The notes under the pieces were generated by a model, which was given only the letters and a program-made list of their open reading frames with translations, was not told where the DNA came from and did no database searches. From Geminocystis sp. NIES-3708 (GTDB taxonomy: Bacteria > Cyanobacteriota > Cyanobacteriia > Cyanobacteriales > Cyanobacteriaceae): a stretch of 64,000 nt of DNA. This document shows, piece after piece, positions 35,921 to 45,188 of the stretch. Position 1 is the stretch's first letter. Each line of letters opens with the position of its first letter. Both the position numbers and the translations under genes were made by a program. The stretch lies in contig NZ_AP014815.1 in assembly GCF_001548095.1 (NCBI RefSeq), forward strand, positions 2,913,656 to 2,977,655, given 5' to 3'.

Positions 35921-36385
35921 TTAAAATCTTTTCATCGCCCTAGCCATTTCTCTTTGATCTTCTCTACGTTTAACGGTTTCTCGTTTATCATGAAGTTTTT
36001 TACCCCTGCCTAATCCTAAACTTATTTTAACCCAATGACCTTTAAGATACATTTTTAAGGGAATTAAAGTTAAACCTTGTTGTTCTAGTAAACCAATTAG
36101 TTTATTAATTTCTTTTTTGTGTAACAATAATTTACGATTACGGCGAGGCTCATGATTGAAATATTTACCACTGATTTCATAGGGAGAAATATGCACATTA
36201 CTTAACCATGCTTCTCCGTTACGAATTAAAGCATAACCATCTCTTAAGTTAACTTTACCCATCCGAATAGATTTCACCTCTGTGCCAGTTAACTCGATTC
36301 CAGCTTCGTAGGTTTCTAAAATTTCGTATAAATATCTTGCTTGACGGTTATCACTGACAATTTTTACGGGTAGTTTTTCAATCAT
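35921..36385 (-). CDS. smpB: SsrA-binding protein SmpB
   Basis: tmRNA-binding protein of about 154 residues that brings tmRNA to stalled ribosomes. Family blocks: NRQARYLYEILETYEAGIEL, GTEVKSIR, NLRDGYA, the WLSNVHISPYE region and the basic end GRGKKLHDKRETVKRRE. The ATG at 36385 matches the family start better than the ATG 24 bases upstream. It is divergent from the alpha/beta-hydrolase gene. The tmRNA gene is not in this window. Confidence 0.95.
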   Translation of the reverse strand: MIEKLPVKIVSDNRQARYLYEILETYEAGIELTGTEVKSIRMGKVNLRDGYALIRNGEAWLSNVHISPYEISGKYFNHEPRRNRKLLLHKKEINKLIGLLEQQGLTLIPLKMYLKGHWVKISLGLGRGKKLHDKRETVKRREDQREMARAMKRF

Positions 36386-36518
36386 GGAAAGGTAAATTTT
36401 AACGGACAATTCTTATATGATAACTTACCTTATTTCATAATTGGAGCTATAATCCACCTTCTAAAAATAAATGGATACAATAAATGATTAATTACTGTTC
36501 ATCATCAACTATTAAATT

Positions 36519-37373
36519 ATGACGCTCAAGGAAAAAGGAAAAGTTAACATTAGAGGAGTAAATCATTATTATGAGTGGATTCGACAACCTTTACAAAATC
36601 ATAATCCTAAACCTGTAATGGTTTTTATTCATGGCTGGGGAGGTTCTTGTCGATACTGGCGCACTACTGCTAAGGCGATCGCTAATGACTATGATTGTTT
36701 ATTATACGATATGCGCGGTTTTGGACAATCAAAAGAAAATAAAGCGATAAATATTGGTTATGAGTTAGAAGATTATGCCCAAGATTTATTGATCTTATTA
36801 GACACTCTTAATATTGATAAAATTTATTTTAATGCTCATTCTATGGGGGCATCGATTGGTTTAATATTGCTTAATTTAGTACCTGAAAGAATTTATAAAG
36901 CAATTTTAACCTGTAATGGAATTTTTTCTTATAATGCTCTAGCTTTTTCTACTTTTCATCAAGTAGGTGGTTACGTGGTTAAATTTAGATATAATTGGTT
37001 TTTAAAAGTACCTTTTGCTGATAAAATGTTCATGGCTAGATTCTTATATCAGCCGATTCCAAAAGATATGAGTATTGCTTTTTTAGAAGATTTTTTATTA
37101 GCTGATTATAATGCCGCTTTAAATACTATTTACTCATCAGTAAGTAAAAAAGCAGTTGATATTATGCCTCAAGAATTCGCAAAAATAAAAGTAAAAACTT
37201 TGTTGATTTCAGGAGAAAAAGATCAGATAATTCCTGCTTCTATGGGAAAAGCGGCTGCGGTTTTAAATACTGATAATATTGACTATGTAGAAATTCCTAA
37301 AACTGGACATTTTCCTATGTTAGAAGATGAAAATAATTATTTAACTACCATCCAAAATTTTCTGCACAACTAA
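36519..37373 (+). CDS. alpha/beta-hydrolase
   Basis: Alpha/beta-hydrolase of 284 residues. The oxyanion HG motif is in FIHGWGGSCRYW, the nucleophile elbow is AHSMGAS, a probable acid is the Asp of SGEKDQIIP, and the catalytic His is in KTGHFPML. Length and order of motifs fit the general hydrolase family. The substrate is unknown. It is followed 95 bases downstream by cysK on the same strand. Confidence 0.8.
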   Translation: MTLKEKGKVNIRGVNHYYEWIRQPLQNHNPKPVMVFIHGWGGSCRYWRTTAKAIANDYDCLLYDMRGFGQSKENKAINIGYELEDYAQDLLILLDTLNIDKIYFNAHSMGASIGLILLNLVPERIYKAILTCNGIFSYNALAFSTFHQVGGYVVKFRYNWFLKVPFADKMFMARFLYQPIPKDMSIAFLEDFLLADYNAALNTIYSSVSKKAVDIMPQEFAKIKVKTLLISGEKDQIIPASMGKAAAVLNTDNIDYVEIPKTGHFPMLEDENNYLTTIQNFLHN

Positions 37374-37467
37374 AAATATTCGATCAATAAAAAATTTTAA
37401 TTAGTAATATTAATATTGATAAAATATAATCAAGAACAGTAAATAAAATCATTTTTTGAATTACATA

Positions 37468-38406
37468 ATGAAAATTGCAAATAATATCACTGAATTAGTA
37501 GGAAAAACACCTTTAATTAAACTTAATCGTATTTCTCAAGAAGAAAATTGTTTTGCTGAAATTGTTGTTAAATTAGAGGGCATGAATCCTTCTGCTTCCG
37601 TAAAAGATCGTATTGGGGTTAATATGATTAATGCGGCAGAAAAAGCTGGTTTAATTACTCCCCAAAAAACTGTGTTAGTTGAGCCTACTTCTGGTAATAC
37701 AGGCATCGCTTTAGCTATGGCAGCAGCGGCAAAAGGTTATGAGTTAATCTTAACTATGCCAGAAACCATGAGTGAAGAAAGACGGGCAATGTTACGTGCC
37801 TATGGTGCAAAATTAGAATTAACTCCCGGTAGCGAAGGTATGAAAGGTTGTATTCAACGGGCTAAAGAAATTGTGAATACTATTCCTGATGCTTATATGT
37901 TGCAACAATTCCAGAATCCTGCTAATCCTCAAATTCATTATCAAACTACAGCACAAGAAATTTGGGAAGATACCGATGGAAATATTGATTTTTTGGTGGC
38001 TGGTGTTGGTACCGGTGGTACAATTACGGGTATTGCTGAGTTTATTAAACCGAAAAAAACTACTTTTAAAGCGATCGCCATTGAACCTAAAAATAGTCCA
38101 GTATTATCAGGCGGAAAACCTGGACCCCATAAAATACAAGGTATTGGAGCTGGTTTTATTCCCGAAGTATTAAATATAGATTTAATTGATGAAATTATAA
38201 CAGTTACAGATGAAGAAGCCATCATCTATGCCAGAAGATTAGCACGAGAAGAAGGTATTTTATCAGGTATTTCTACTGGTGCAGCTTTAGCTGGAGCGAT
38301 AAAATTAGCTCAAAGAGTAGAAAATAAAGATAAACTAATTGTGATGATTCAACCGAGCTTTGGAGAACGATACTTAAGTACTGCTTTATTTAAAGATTTT
38401 AAGTAA
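37468..38406 (+). CDS. cysK: cysteine synthase A (O-acetylserine sulfhydrylase)
   Basis: PLP enzyme of about 312 residues making cysteine from O-acetylserine and sulfide. The PLP-lysine is in [10 protein letters not shown], the substrate loop is [13 protein letters not shown], the phosphate-binding loop is [10 protein letters not shown], and SGISTGAAL lies near the end. The ATG at 37468 gives the family start [20 protein letters not shown]; an upstream TTG would add four residues. A weak hairpin (38427-38432 with 38451-38456) before T's may end transcription. Confidence 0.95.
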   Translation: MKIANNITELVGKTPLIKLNRISQEENCFAEIVVKLEGMNPSASVKDRIGVNMINAAEKAGLITPQKTVLVEPTSGNTGIALAMAAAAKGYELILTMPETMSEERRAMLRAYGAKLELTPGSEGMKGCIQRAKEIVNTIPDAYMLQQFQNPANPQIHYQTTAQEIWEDTDGNIDFLVAGVGTGGTITGIAEFIKPKKTTFKAIAIEPKNSPVLSGGKPGPHKIQGIGAGFIPEVLNIDLIDEIITVTDEEAIIYARRLAREEGILSGISTGAALAGAIKLAQRVENKDKLIVMIQPSFGERYLSTALFKDFK

Positions 38407-38508
38407 AAAAGACATCCAAGTTTACTGATGAAGCTAGACAATATAAAAGTTTCATCGATTTTTTATTAAAATTAAAAGATGCAAGTTAGATGAATTTCAG
38501 CTTAATCA

Positions 38509-39198
38509 ATGAATTATTACGAAATTTTACAAATAGAAATTAATGCTTCGGCAACAGAAATAAAACAAGCTTATCGACGTTTAGTTAAAGAATTTCATCC
38601 TGATAGTAACCATAAAAATGCTAATCATGATCTAATTATAAAACTCAATGCCGCTTATGAAGTTCTGAGTGATGCAAAAAATCGTCATATTTATGATCAA
38701 AAATTAAATCAACAATTTGTTAATGCTGTTAATTACAGACAAAATAACAGTGAAAATATATCAGCATATTATCAACAAAATAGACAACAACAAAAACAAC
38801 GAGATTTTTCTCAATTTCAATGGTTAAAAGAGATTTATCTTCCTGTTAATTATTTAATTTCTAAAATTATTTTACCATTAGAAAAAGAAATTGAAGATTT
38901 ATCAGCTGATGTATTTGATGATAATTTAATGTTAATTTTTACAAACTATTTAAACAACTGTTATCAAGATTTTAATAAAGCTAGAAATATTTTAGCATCT
39001 CAACCTAATCCCAGTTTATATGCTGGTATTGCCGCTAATCTTTATTATGGATTAAATCATATTAGTGATGGCATTGAAGAGTTAGAAAGATTTACAATAA
39101 CTTATGATGACTATTATTTACACACTGGTAGAGAATTGTTTAATTTAGCAGAAGAAATTAATCAAGAGGCGGCACAAATGATGGAAAGATTTATTTAA
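38509..39198 (+). CDS. J-domain protein (DnaJ-like)
   Basis: Protein of 229 residues with an N-terminal J domain (1-65) including the HPD motif in EFHPDSN, which stimulates the ATPase of DnaK/Hsp70. No Gly/Phe region, zinc finger or DnaJ C-terminal domain follows. The remaining 150 residues are helical-looking and of no known family, so it is a class III (type C) J protein with a probable special client. Its partner cannot be told from context. Confidence 0.78.
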   Translation: MNYYEILQIEINASATEIKQAYRRLVKEFHPDSNHKNANHDLIIKLNAAYEVLSDAKNRHIYDQKLNQQFVNAVNYRQNNSENISAYYQQNRQQQKQRDFSQFQWLKEIYLPVNYLISKIILPLEKEIEDLSADVFDDNLMLIFTNYLNNCYQDFNKARNILASQPNPSLYAGIAANLYYGLNHISDGIEELERFTITYDDYYLHTGRELFNLAEEINQEAAQMMERFI

Positions 39199-39659
39199 TA
39201 ATGAGATTTTTAGGTTCATCATTACTGCTTTTCAAATAGTTTAGTTTTTCTGTAAAGAGTTATAGTTAATTAAAATAACACTGAGACAGTTATAAAAAAT
39301 ATGCAGGATAAACAATGCTCACAAATCAAGGTTTTTGAGAATTTTTAATATTATTAAACTTTTTCATTCTTATTTAAAATGACTATATAGCTTAGATAAT
39401 ATGTTTTTATAGACTAGGTAATAATAAAGTATCTCAAAAGAAATAATTAACCATATACGTAATAATGTAAGTCAAAAAGATAAAAACGTGGAGGAGTTCT
39501 CTCCCTAAGCCGAAGGCGATAATGTTTTTATACTTTTTTCTAAGTTTCTATTTCAATATTTTCTTCCATTATAAGACAGTCTTAATAAGAAACTTTAATA
39601 AATAATTTTTCATAATTTTGAGTGAAATTCCCCTCTTTTGTTAAGAGGAGTTAGAAAGA
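39199..39659. other. spacer between converging genes, with an mtnA-side hairpin and possible IS-end relic
   Basis: No gene in these 461 bases. CCTCTT (39632-39637) and AAGAGG (39643-39648) form a 6-bp hairpin 12 bases past the mtnA stop, possibly a weak terminator without a T tract. At 39490-39525, GC-richer DNA includes GCCGAAGGCGATAATG, which resembles the reverse complement of the left-end hairpin of the TnpB element at 43776; it may be a degraded IS end. The rest is AT-rich. Confidence 0.35.
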
Positions 39660-40766
39660 TTAAAATTTCTCAGGAAATAAACTTCTAATACCTTCTTCCG
39701 AAGCCTTACAGATTCCCCTCTCAGTGATTAATCCCGTCACATATTTAGCAGGAGTGATATCAAAACCGTAGTTGATAGCCGAAGTAGTTTCAGGACAAAT
39801 TAAAACAGATTTTATCTCCCCATCAACCTTGCCTTGTATGTATTTTACTTCATTTTGATCTCGTGTTTCGATCGAAATTTCTTTTATACCATCCGCAATG
39901 GAACAATCTAAAGTAGAAGAAGGTAAGGCAACATAAAAGGGGATATTATTATCATAAGCCGCCAATGCTTTAAGATATGTGCCAATTTTATTCGCTACAT
40001 CACCATTACGAGTAGTTCGATCAGTTCCAACTATAACCATATCCACCATGCCATGTTGCATTAAATGCCCTCCAGTGTTGTCAGTAATCAAAGTATGGGG
40101 GATACCTTGTTGATTTAACTCAAAGGCGGTCAAATTTGCACCTTGATTACGAGGGCGAGTTTCATCAACCCACACATGAATATCAATTTCTGCTTGTTGT
40201 GCCTGATACATAGGAGAAGTTGCTGTACCCCAATCGATAGTTGCTAACCAACCGGCGTTACAATGAGTGAGGATATTAACGGTTTTACCTTGTTTCGACT
40301 CGGCAATTTTTTTGATAAGAAATAGCCCATATTCCCCTATTTTAAAGCAAATCTCAATATCTTCTTTTTTAATTTCATTGGCTTTTTGTAAAGCAATATT
40401 GATTTTTTCCTCAACACTTTTGCCCTGATGAATTACTCTTAGCATCTCATTGATTGCCCAAACTAAATTAACCGCTGTAGGGCGAGTTTGAGCTAATTTC
40501 CTAGCTATTTCTTCTATATATATATCAGGGTTAGATTCTTTTTGTGCTTCCAGACAAGCTAAATATAAACCATAGGCGGCGGTAACACCAATTAAAGGAG
40601 CACCTCTTACTACCATTTCTTTGATAGCAAAAATAGCGGCATCAGTATTTTGAATGTTAAATATTTTAATTTCATGGGGAAATAATCTTTGATCAAAAAC
40701 TTGTATTAATTTCTCGTTATTTTCATTTATCCAAATGCTTTGATGATGTTTGCCGTCAATTTTCAT
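39660..40766 (-). CDS. mtnA: S-methyl-5-thioribose-1-phosphate isomerase
   Basis: Methionine-salvage enzyme of 368 residues that converts methylthioribose-1-phosphate to methylthioribulose-1-phosphate. Family marks: MVVRGAPLIGVTAAYG, the catalytic Cys in LTHCNAGWLAT and the catalytic Asp in VGTDRTTRNGDVANKIGTY. Its start codon overlaps the end of the PatD-like gene by 11 bases, so both are on one transcript. No other salvage gene is nearby. Confidence 0.93.
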   Translation of the reverse strand: MKIDGKHHQSIWINENNEKLIQVFDQRLFPHEIKIFNIQNTDAAIFAIKEMVVRGAPLIGVTAAYGLYLACLEAQKESNPDIYIEEIARKLAQTRPTAVNLVWAINEMLRVIHQGKSVEEKINIALQKANEIKKEDIEICFKIGEYGLFLIKKIAESKQGKTVNILTHCNAGWLATIDWGTATSPMYQAQQAEIDIHVWVDETRPRNQGANLTAFELNQQGIPHTLITDNTGGHLMQHGMVDMVIVGTDRTTRNGDVANKIGTYLKALAAYDNNIPFYVALPSSTLDCSIADGIKEISIETRDQNEVKYIQGKVDGEIKSVLICPETTSAINYGFDITPAKYVTGLITERGICKASEEGIRSLFPEKF

Positions 40767-41136
40767 TGCTTAAGGTAATCTGTATTAAATAGTTTTCTGT
40801 TAATTTTATAGTATCATTTAGACGTTGTTTAATCGTTAAAAAACAAGTATGTTTAGTATTAACTTGTTTCGCTGATTGATAAAATAAAAAATCTGTTTTT
40901 AAAAGCCGTATATAACGATAAGTTTCTGTTTGCCAAGATTGAAATAAAAATTGTTCACTTATTTCTAAATTGCCACTATCAACAGTCATAATTTTTGTTT
41001 GTAAATAGTCTTGAATTTGATGCCATTGATTTTTAACGATCTTAAAATTATCTTTTTCATCACAGAATAATTTTTCTAAACTTTTCAGTAATTCTAACCA
41101 ACTTAACAATTCTTGTCGATGTGATTTTGGTAACAT
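40756..41136 (-). CDS. PatD-like small protein
   Basis: Protein of 126 residues, helical, without signal peptide. The spacing of conserved-looking residues (MLPKSHRQELLSWLELLKSLE; the SWQTETYRYIRLLKTDFLFYQSAKQ block; RLNDTIKLTENYL) resembles the cyanobacterial PatD family, known from heterocyst-frequency control in Anabaena but also found in non-heterocystous species. The assignment is by eye and tentative. It overlaps mtnA by 11 bases and is probably translationally coupled to it. Confidence 0.5.
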   Translation of the reverse strand: MLPKSHRQELLSWLELLKSLEKLFCDEKDNFKIVKNQWHQIQDYLQTKIMTVDSGNLEISEQFLFQSWQTETYRYIRLLKTDFLFYQSAKQVNTKHTCFLTIKQRLNDTIKLTENYLIQITLSNEN

Positions 41137-41372
41137 TTTGGTTAAATTGAGTTAAAATTTAATTAAGAGATTAACTATTACTAATATCCCCCTAGATGTG
41201 AGAGCAAATGAAAGAAAGCATTGCAGTAGGGGTAATTCTTCTATCAATGGAAATAGAATTCAAGGTTTCCTTGAGGAGATGATTTTAGTTTCTGAAATTG
41301 TTTGTACTTGATCATAACCGTCAAGAATTATAACTGAATAATATTCAATTTATCCATTTTTACCCCAAATTT

Positions 41373-43622
41373 ATGAATACCACCACCATCATTCCTGAAA
41401 TTAAACCAGTCAAAAAATTACATATTCCGAATTGGTTAAATAATTGTTTAATTAGTGACCAAAACGATCCTTATAATAGCCTAATATGTAGAGCATTTCA
41501 ATTTGCTTATTCTTTACATGAAGGACAATATCGTAAATCAGGTGAACCTTATATCGCTCATCCTGTAGCTGTTGCAGAGTTATTAAGAGATTTGGGTGGA
41601 GATGCAGAAATGATTGCTGCAGGTTTTTTACATGATGTGGTAGAAGATACGGATATTACTCCCGATGAAATTGAAACTCTTTTTGGTGCAAATGTACGCC
41701 AGTTAGTAGAAGCGGTGACAAAGTTATCTAAATTTAACTTTTCTAGTAAAACCGAAAGACAAGCAGAAAATTTTCGGCGAATGTTTGTCGCCATGGCTCA
41801 AGATATTCGAGTGATCGTGGTAAAATTGGCGGATAGATTACACAATATGCGCACCCTTGATTTTTTAGCCCCAGAAAAACAGCGTTTAATTGCGGAGGAG
41901 ACCAAAGAAATTTTTGCACCTTTAGCTAATCGTCTTGGTATTTGGCATTTTAAGTGGGAGTTAGAGGATTTATCTTTCAAATATCTCAACCCTATTGCTT
42001 ACAATAGCATTAAAAACTTGGTTTCAGAAAGAAGAAAAGATAGAGAAGCTAGAATTGAAAATGTAACAGCTATTGTTAATCGTCGTCTGGCAAGTTTAGG
42101 CATTCATCCAGTAGAAGTTAAGGGCAGACCAAAACACCTTTATGGAATATACCATAAAATGGAACGTCAAAATAAGGAATTTGATCAAATTTATGACATT
42201 GCCGCAGTAAGAATTATCGTTAATACCAATGATGAATGTTATCGAGCTTTAGCTGTAGTTCATGATGCCTTTCGTCCAATTCCGGGTAGATTTAAAGATT
42301 ACATCGGTTTACCTAAGCCTAATTTATATCAATCTTTACATACCACTGTGGTTAATTCTAATGGAAGACCTTTAGAAATACAAATTCGGACTCTTGAAAT
42401 GCACTATATTGCTGAATATGGTATCGCCGCCCATTGGAAATATAAAGAAGCGGGGAATTCTAATAACACTCATTTATCCAGTGATGAAGAAAAATTTACA
42501 TGGTTACGACAATTACTAGATTGGCAAAAAGATTTAAAAGATGCACAGGAATATGTAGATAACCTCAGAGAAAATTTGTTCGATGATGATGTTTATGGCT
42601 TTACTCCCAAAGGTGAAGTTATCCCTTTAACTAGAGGTGCAACAGTGGTGGATTTTGCTTATCGCATTCATAGTGAGGTAGGCAATCGCATGAAAGGTGC
42701 AAGAATTAATGGTAAATGGTGTCCTCTCGATCAACCAATTAAAAATGGCGATATAGTGGAGATTGTTACTAGCAATAATAGTCATCCTAGTCTTGATTGG
42801 CTAAATTATGCTGTAACTCCTAGTGCAAAAAATCGTATCCGTCAATGGTATAAAAGATCCCACCGTGATGAAAATATCGCTAGAGGTAGGGAATTATTAG
42901 AGAAAGAATTAGGCAAAAATGGCTTAGAATCTTTGTTAAAATCTGATACCATGCAAAAAGTAGCACAAAAATGTAATTTTGTCAAGGTAGATGATTTATT
43001 AGCATCACTAGGTTATGGAGAAGTAACCTGTATGCAAATTATTAATCGTTTACGAGAAGAAAATAAGCTACAACAACCAGAAAAATCAGAAATAAAACAT
43101 GACGGAGAAACTCCTTTACCCACTACCGCTACAAAAACCTATAAGGAAATAAATGGAAATAAATATCCTATTTGTGGAATAGAAGGACTAATGTATCATA
43201 TCGCTGGATGTTGTCGCCCCTTACCAGGAGAAAATATCATCGGAGTTGTTACTCATGTTCGAGGTATTTCTATTCATCACCACGATTGCCCTAATTTAGC
43301 GACTATACCAGGTGAGCGTTTAATTCCTGTTAGTTGGAATTCTTGTGATGTTAAAAGTCGTAATGCTACTTATCCAGTGGATATTGTTATCGAAACTCTT
43401 GATCGTGTCGGTATTCTACGAGATATTTTAGGAAGATTAACAGATCAAAATATTAATGTTAGTAATGCTGGAGTAAAAACAGATTTTGGTAAACCTGCCT
43501 TAATTTCTCTAACCATTGATGTGCAAGATTCTACCCAATTTCAATACGTGATTAATCAAATCAAAAATATGAGTGATGTTTTAAACATCCGTCGTATTAG
43601 CGAAGTTTCTAGTATTAACTAA
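41373..43622 (+). CDS. spoT: bifunctional (p)ppGpp synthetase/hydrolase (RelA/SpoT)
   Basis: Long RSH enzyme of 749 residues. HD hydrolase domain (about 40-190; HPVAVAELL, FLHDVVEDT), synthetase domain (about 245-360; HLYGIYHKM, YDIAAVRIIV, KDYIGLPKPNLYQSLHT), TGS domain (about 400-460; VYGFTPKGEVIPLTRGA) and C-terminal ACT domain (about 670-745). Both catalytic centres look intact, as expected for the single long RSH of cyanobacteria, which makes and degrades the alarmone. It is a single gene. Confidence 0.92.
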   Translation: MNTTTIIPEIKPVKKLHIPNWLNNCLISDQNDPYNSLICRAFQFAYSLHEGQYRKSGEPYIAHPVAVAELLRDLGGDAEMIAAGFLHDVVEDTDITPDEIETLFGANVRQLVEAVTKLSKFNFSSKTERQAENFRRMFVAMAQDIRVIVVKLADRLHNMRTLDFLAPEKQRLIAEETKEIFAPLANRLGIWHFKWELEDLSFKYLNPIAYNSIKNLVSERRKDREARIENVTAIVNRRLASLGIHPVEVKGRPKHLYGIYHKMERQNKEFDQIYDIAAVRIIVNTNDECYRALAVVHDAFRPIPGRFKDYIGLPKPNLYQSLHTTVVNSNGRPLEIQIRTLEMHYIAEYGIAAHWKYKEAGNSNNTHLSSDEEKFTWLRQLLDWQKDLKDAQEYVDNLRENLFDDDVYGFTPKGEVIPLTRGATVVDFAYRIHSEVGNRMKGARINGKWCPLDQPIKNGDIVEIVTSNNSHPSLDWLNYAVTPSAKNRIRQWYKRSHRDENIARGRELLEKELGKNGLESLLKSDTMQKVAQKCNFVKVDDLLASLGYGEVTCMQIINRLREENKLQQPEKSEIKHDGETPLPTTATKTYKEINGNKYPICGIEGLMYHIAGCCRPLPGENIIGVVTHVRGISIHHHDCPNLATIPGERLIPVSWNSCDVKSRNATYPVDIVIETLDRVGILRDILGRLTDQNINVSNAGVKTDFGKPALISLTIDVQDSTQFQYVINQIKNMSDVLNIRRISEVSSIN

Positions 43623-43902
43623 GATGTAATAAAAAAGTTTTTTGGTGAGAGTAGAAGATAAAAGACAGAAAACAGAAGATAGTAGCAAGAATTGACTAAA
43701 CTTAATACTAATTCTTTGCTTTTATCTCTCCAATTATTTATTAATTTAGGATTCTTACAATGACTTCGCATAAAGCCCATCGCCTTTAGGCATGGGATGT
43801 ATTGCGACACCCTTCAGGGTGCGTGAAGAAATTAAATCCTAAGTTTTATACACACTGCTTAAGAAAAGTATTAAGATAATTTTGTTAAGGCAAATTTAAG
43901 TC

Positions 43903-45069
43903 ATGGAAGTAACTCGCACAATTAAGCTGAAATTTAAAAATCTCAATAAATGCAAAGCAGATATCTTTGTAGAGATGACGGCTGAAAGTACGAGAGTTGC
44001 TAATGAATTATTAGCTATACCATATATGGAAAGAAGAAACATGACAACGGCAAAAGTTGTTTCTTCGTTAAAATCTGCCCTCTTAAATCAGGTAATTCGG
44101 CATACTTGCTCTGCTACTGGAAGAAAAGCAAAACATTATAATGTTTTGCCGCCTGAAATCAACAAACAAAATTGGAAGTTGATGAAGGTTGGTGACACCT
44201 TTTCTCTATCATTCCCTACTGTTCAAGGAGAGAAAAGAGTTCCAGTAGAAGTAGCTTCCCGTCACTGGCAATACATCTTAGATGGTATTTTGTTAGGGGA
44301 GATAAGCTATGGGTCATTTAAACTTATCTGTCACAAGAATAAGTGGTATGCCTATGTGTCTATAACGGAGGATGTTCCAGAAGTAAAGGCACAGAAAAGG
44401 TTAGGTGTGGATAGAGGACAGAATCAAATTGCTGTAGTGGCTGGTTCTAAAGGATTCGGCAAGTTTTATTCAGGAAGAGAAGTAAAACATCGCAGACGCT
44501 ATTTCCAAAAACGTAGAGAGGAATTGCAAAAAGCAAAAAAATTCCGTGCTTTAAAAAAATGGAATAAAAAAGAGCGTAGATGGATGGAAGCTATTAATCA
44601 TACTGTTTCTTGTAGAATAGTGCGCTTTGCAGAATATCATCAAGCCGATGTAGTTATTGAAGACTTGGAAAGTTGCCGTAAAACTATGAAACAAAGAAAG
44701 AAAGATCGCTCAAATATGGGTCAATCTCGTCATAGTTGGGCTTTCTATTCTTTAGAACAAAAGTTAGATTATAAGTTGTCTTTAAAAGGATTAAGGATGT
44801 TAAAACGTCCTGCTCCTTATACTTCTAAAAGCTGTTCTAAATGTGGAGTATTGGGAAACAGAAAAGGGCATCATTTTAACTGTCCCAATGGACACTATAG
44901 CAACTCAGACTTAAATGCTTCGAGAAACCTAGCTCAATATGATGGTTTCTCTTGTCAGCTAGACCTAAAGAAAGCTGATTCTGTAATAGATTCAGTGGGT
45001 CTAGTTGATGCGGTACTTGGCAATCCGCCTAACTCTATGAAGCAGTTGCCCTTCGGGGTAAATGTGTAA
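43903..45069 (+). CDS. tnpB: TnpB RNA-guided endonuclease of an IS200/IS605 element
   Basis: TnpB nuclease of 388 residues, an ancestor-type relative of Cas12. The three RuvC catalytic residues are present: Asp170 (GVDRGQN), Glu253 (VVIEDLES) and Asp336 (YSNSDLNASRN). The zinc ribbon reads C311-x2-C314 ... C327-PNG-H331, with His in the place of the fourth Cys. It would use an RNA from the element's right end to cut the empty target. Codon use is less AT-rich than in neighbours, in keeping with transfer. The gene looks intact. Confidence 0.88.
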   Translation: MEVTRTIKLKFKNLNKCKADIFVEMTAESTRVANELLAIPYMERRNMTTAKVVSSLKSALLNQVIRHTCSATGRKAKHYNVLPPEINKQNWKLMKVGDTFSLSFPTVQGEKRVPVEVASRHWQYILDGILLGEISYGSFKLICHKNKWYAYVSITEDVPEVKAQKRLGVDRGQNQIAVVAGSKGFGKFYSGREVKHRRRYFQKRREELQKAKKFRALKKWNKKERRWMEAINHTVSCRIVRFAEYHQADVVIEDLESCRKTMKQRKKDRSNMGQSRHSWAFYSLEQKLDYKLSLKGLRMLKRPAPYTSKSCSKCGVLGNRKGHHFNCPNGHYSNSDLNASRNLAQYDGFSCQLDLKKADSVIDSVGLVDAVLGNPPNSMKQLPFGVNV

Positions 45070-45108
45070 ATGGGAGAATCCCACGTATAAATGACGTGGG
45101 AGTGTCAA
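44980..45108 (+). ncRNA. predicted right-end guide RNA (omega/reRNA) scaffold of TnpB
   Basis: In TnpB elements the guide RNA scaffold spans the 3' end of tnpB and the right end. Here that stretch holds three nested or adjacent stems (45049-45058, 45071-45083 alternative with 45080-45100) up to TCAA at 45108. The guide would be the flanking bases starting at 45109. The 5' limit is a guess. Prediction by analogy only. Confidence 0.4.
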
Positions 45109-45188
45109 ATCAAACTAAACCAAAGTTTATCCGACTCATTTAGGATTGCTATACTAACTATTAATTATTAATTATTAACTATTAGATT

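Larger units (their letters stand above)
43759..45108 (+). mobile_element. IS200/IS605-type element carrying tnpB only
   Basis: A 1.35-kb element with inferable ends. A TTAC target (43755-43758) precedes the left end, and the right end closes with TCAA (45105-45108), the cleavage signals of IS608-like members. The left end has a hairpin CCCAT-C-GCC/TTTA/GGC-ATGGG (43776-43796) and CACCC/TTCA/GGGTG (43808-43821). The right end has CCC-TTCG-GGG (45049-45058), TGGGA/TCCCA (45071-45083) and CCCACG/CGTGGG (45080-45100). There is no tnpA, so mobility depends on a transposase in trans. Ends are inferred by analogy, not by comparison with an empty site. Confidence 0.65.

Noticed and set aside
38427-38464. 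GATGAA/TTCATC hairpin after cysK
   Set aside because: Only six pairs with an 18-base loop; T's follow, but the structure is too weak for a separate feature.
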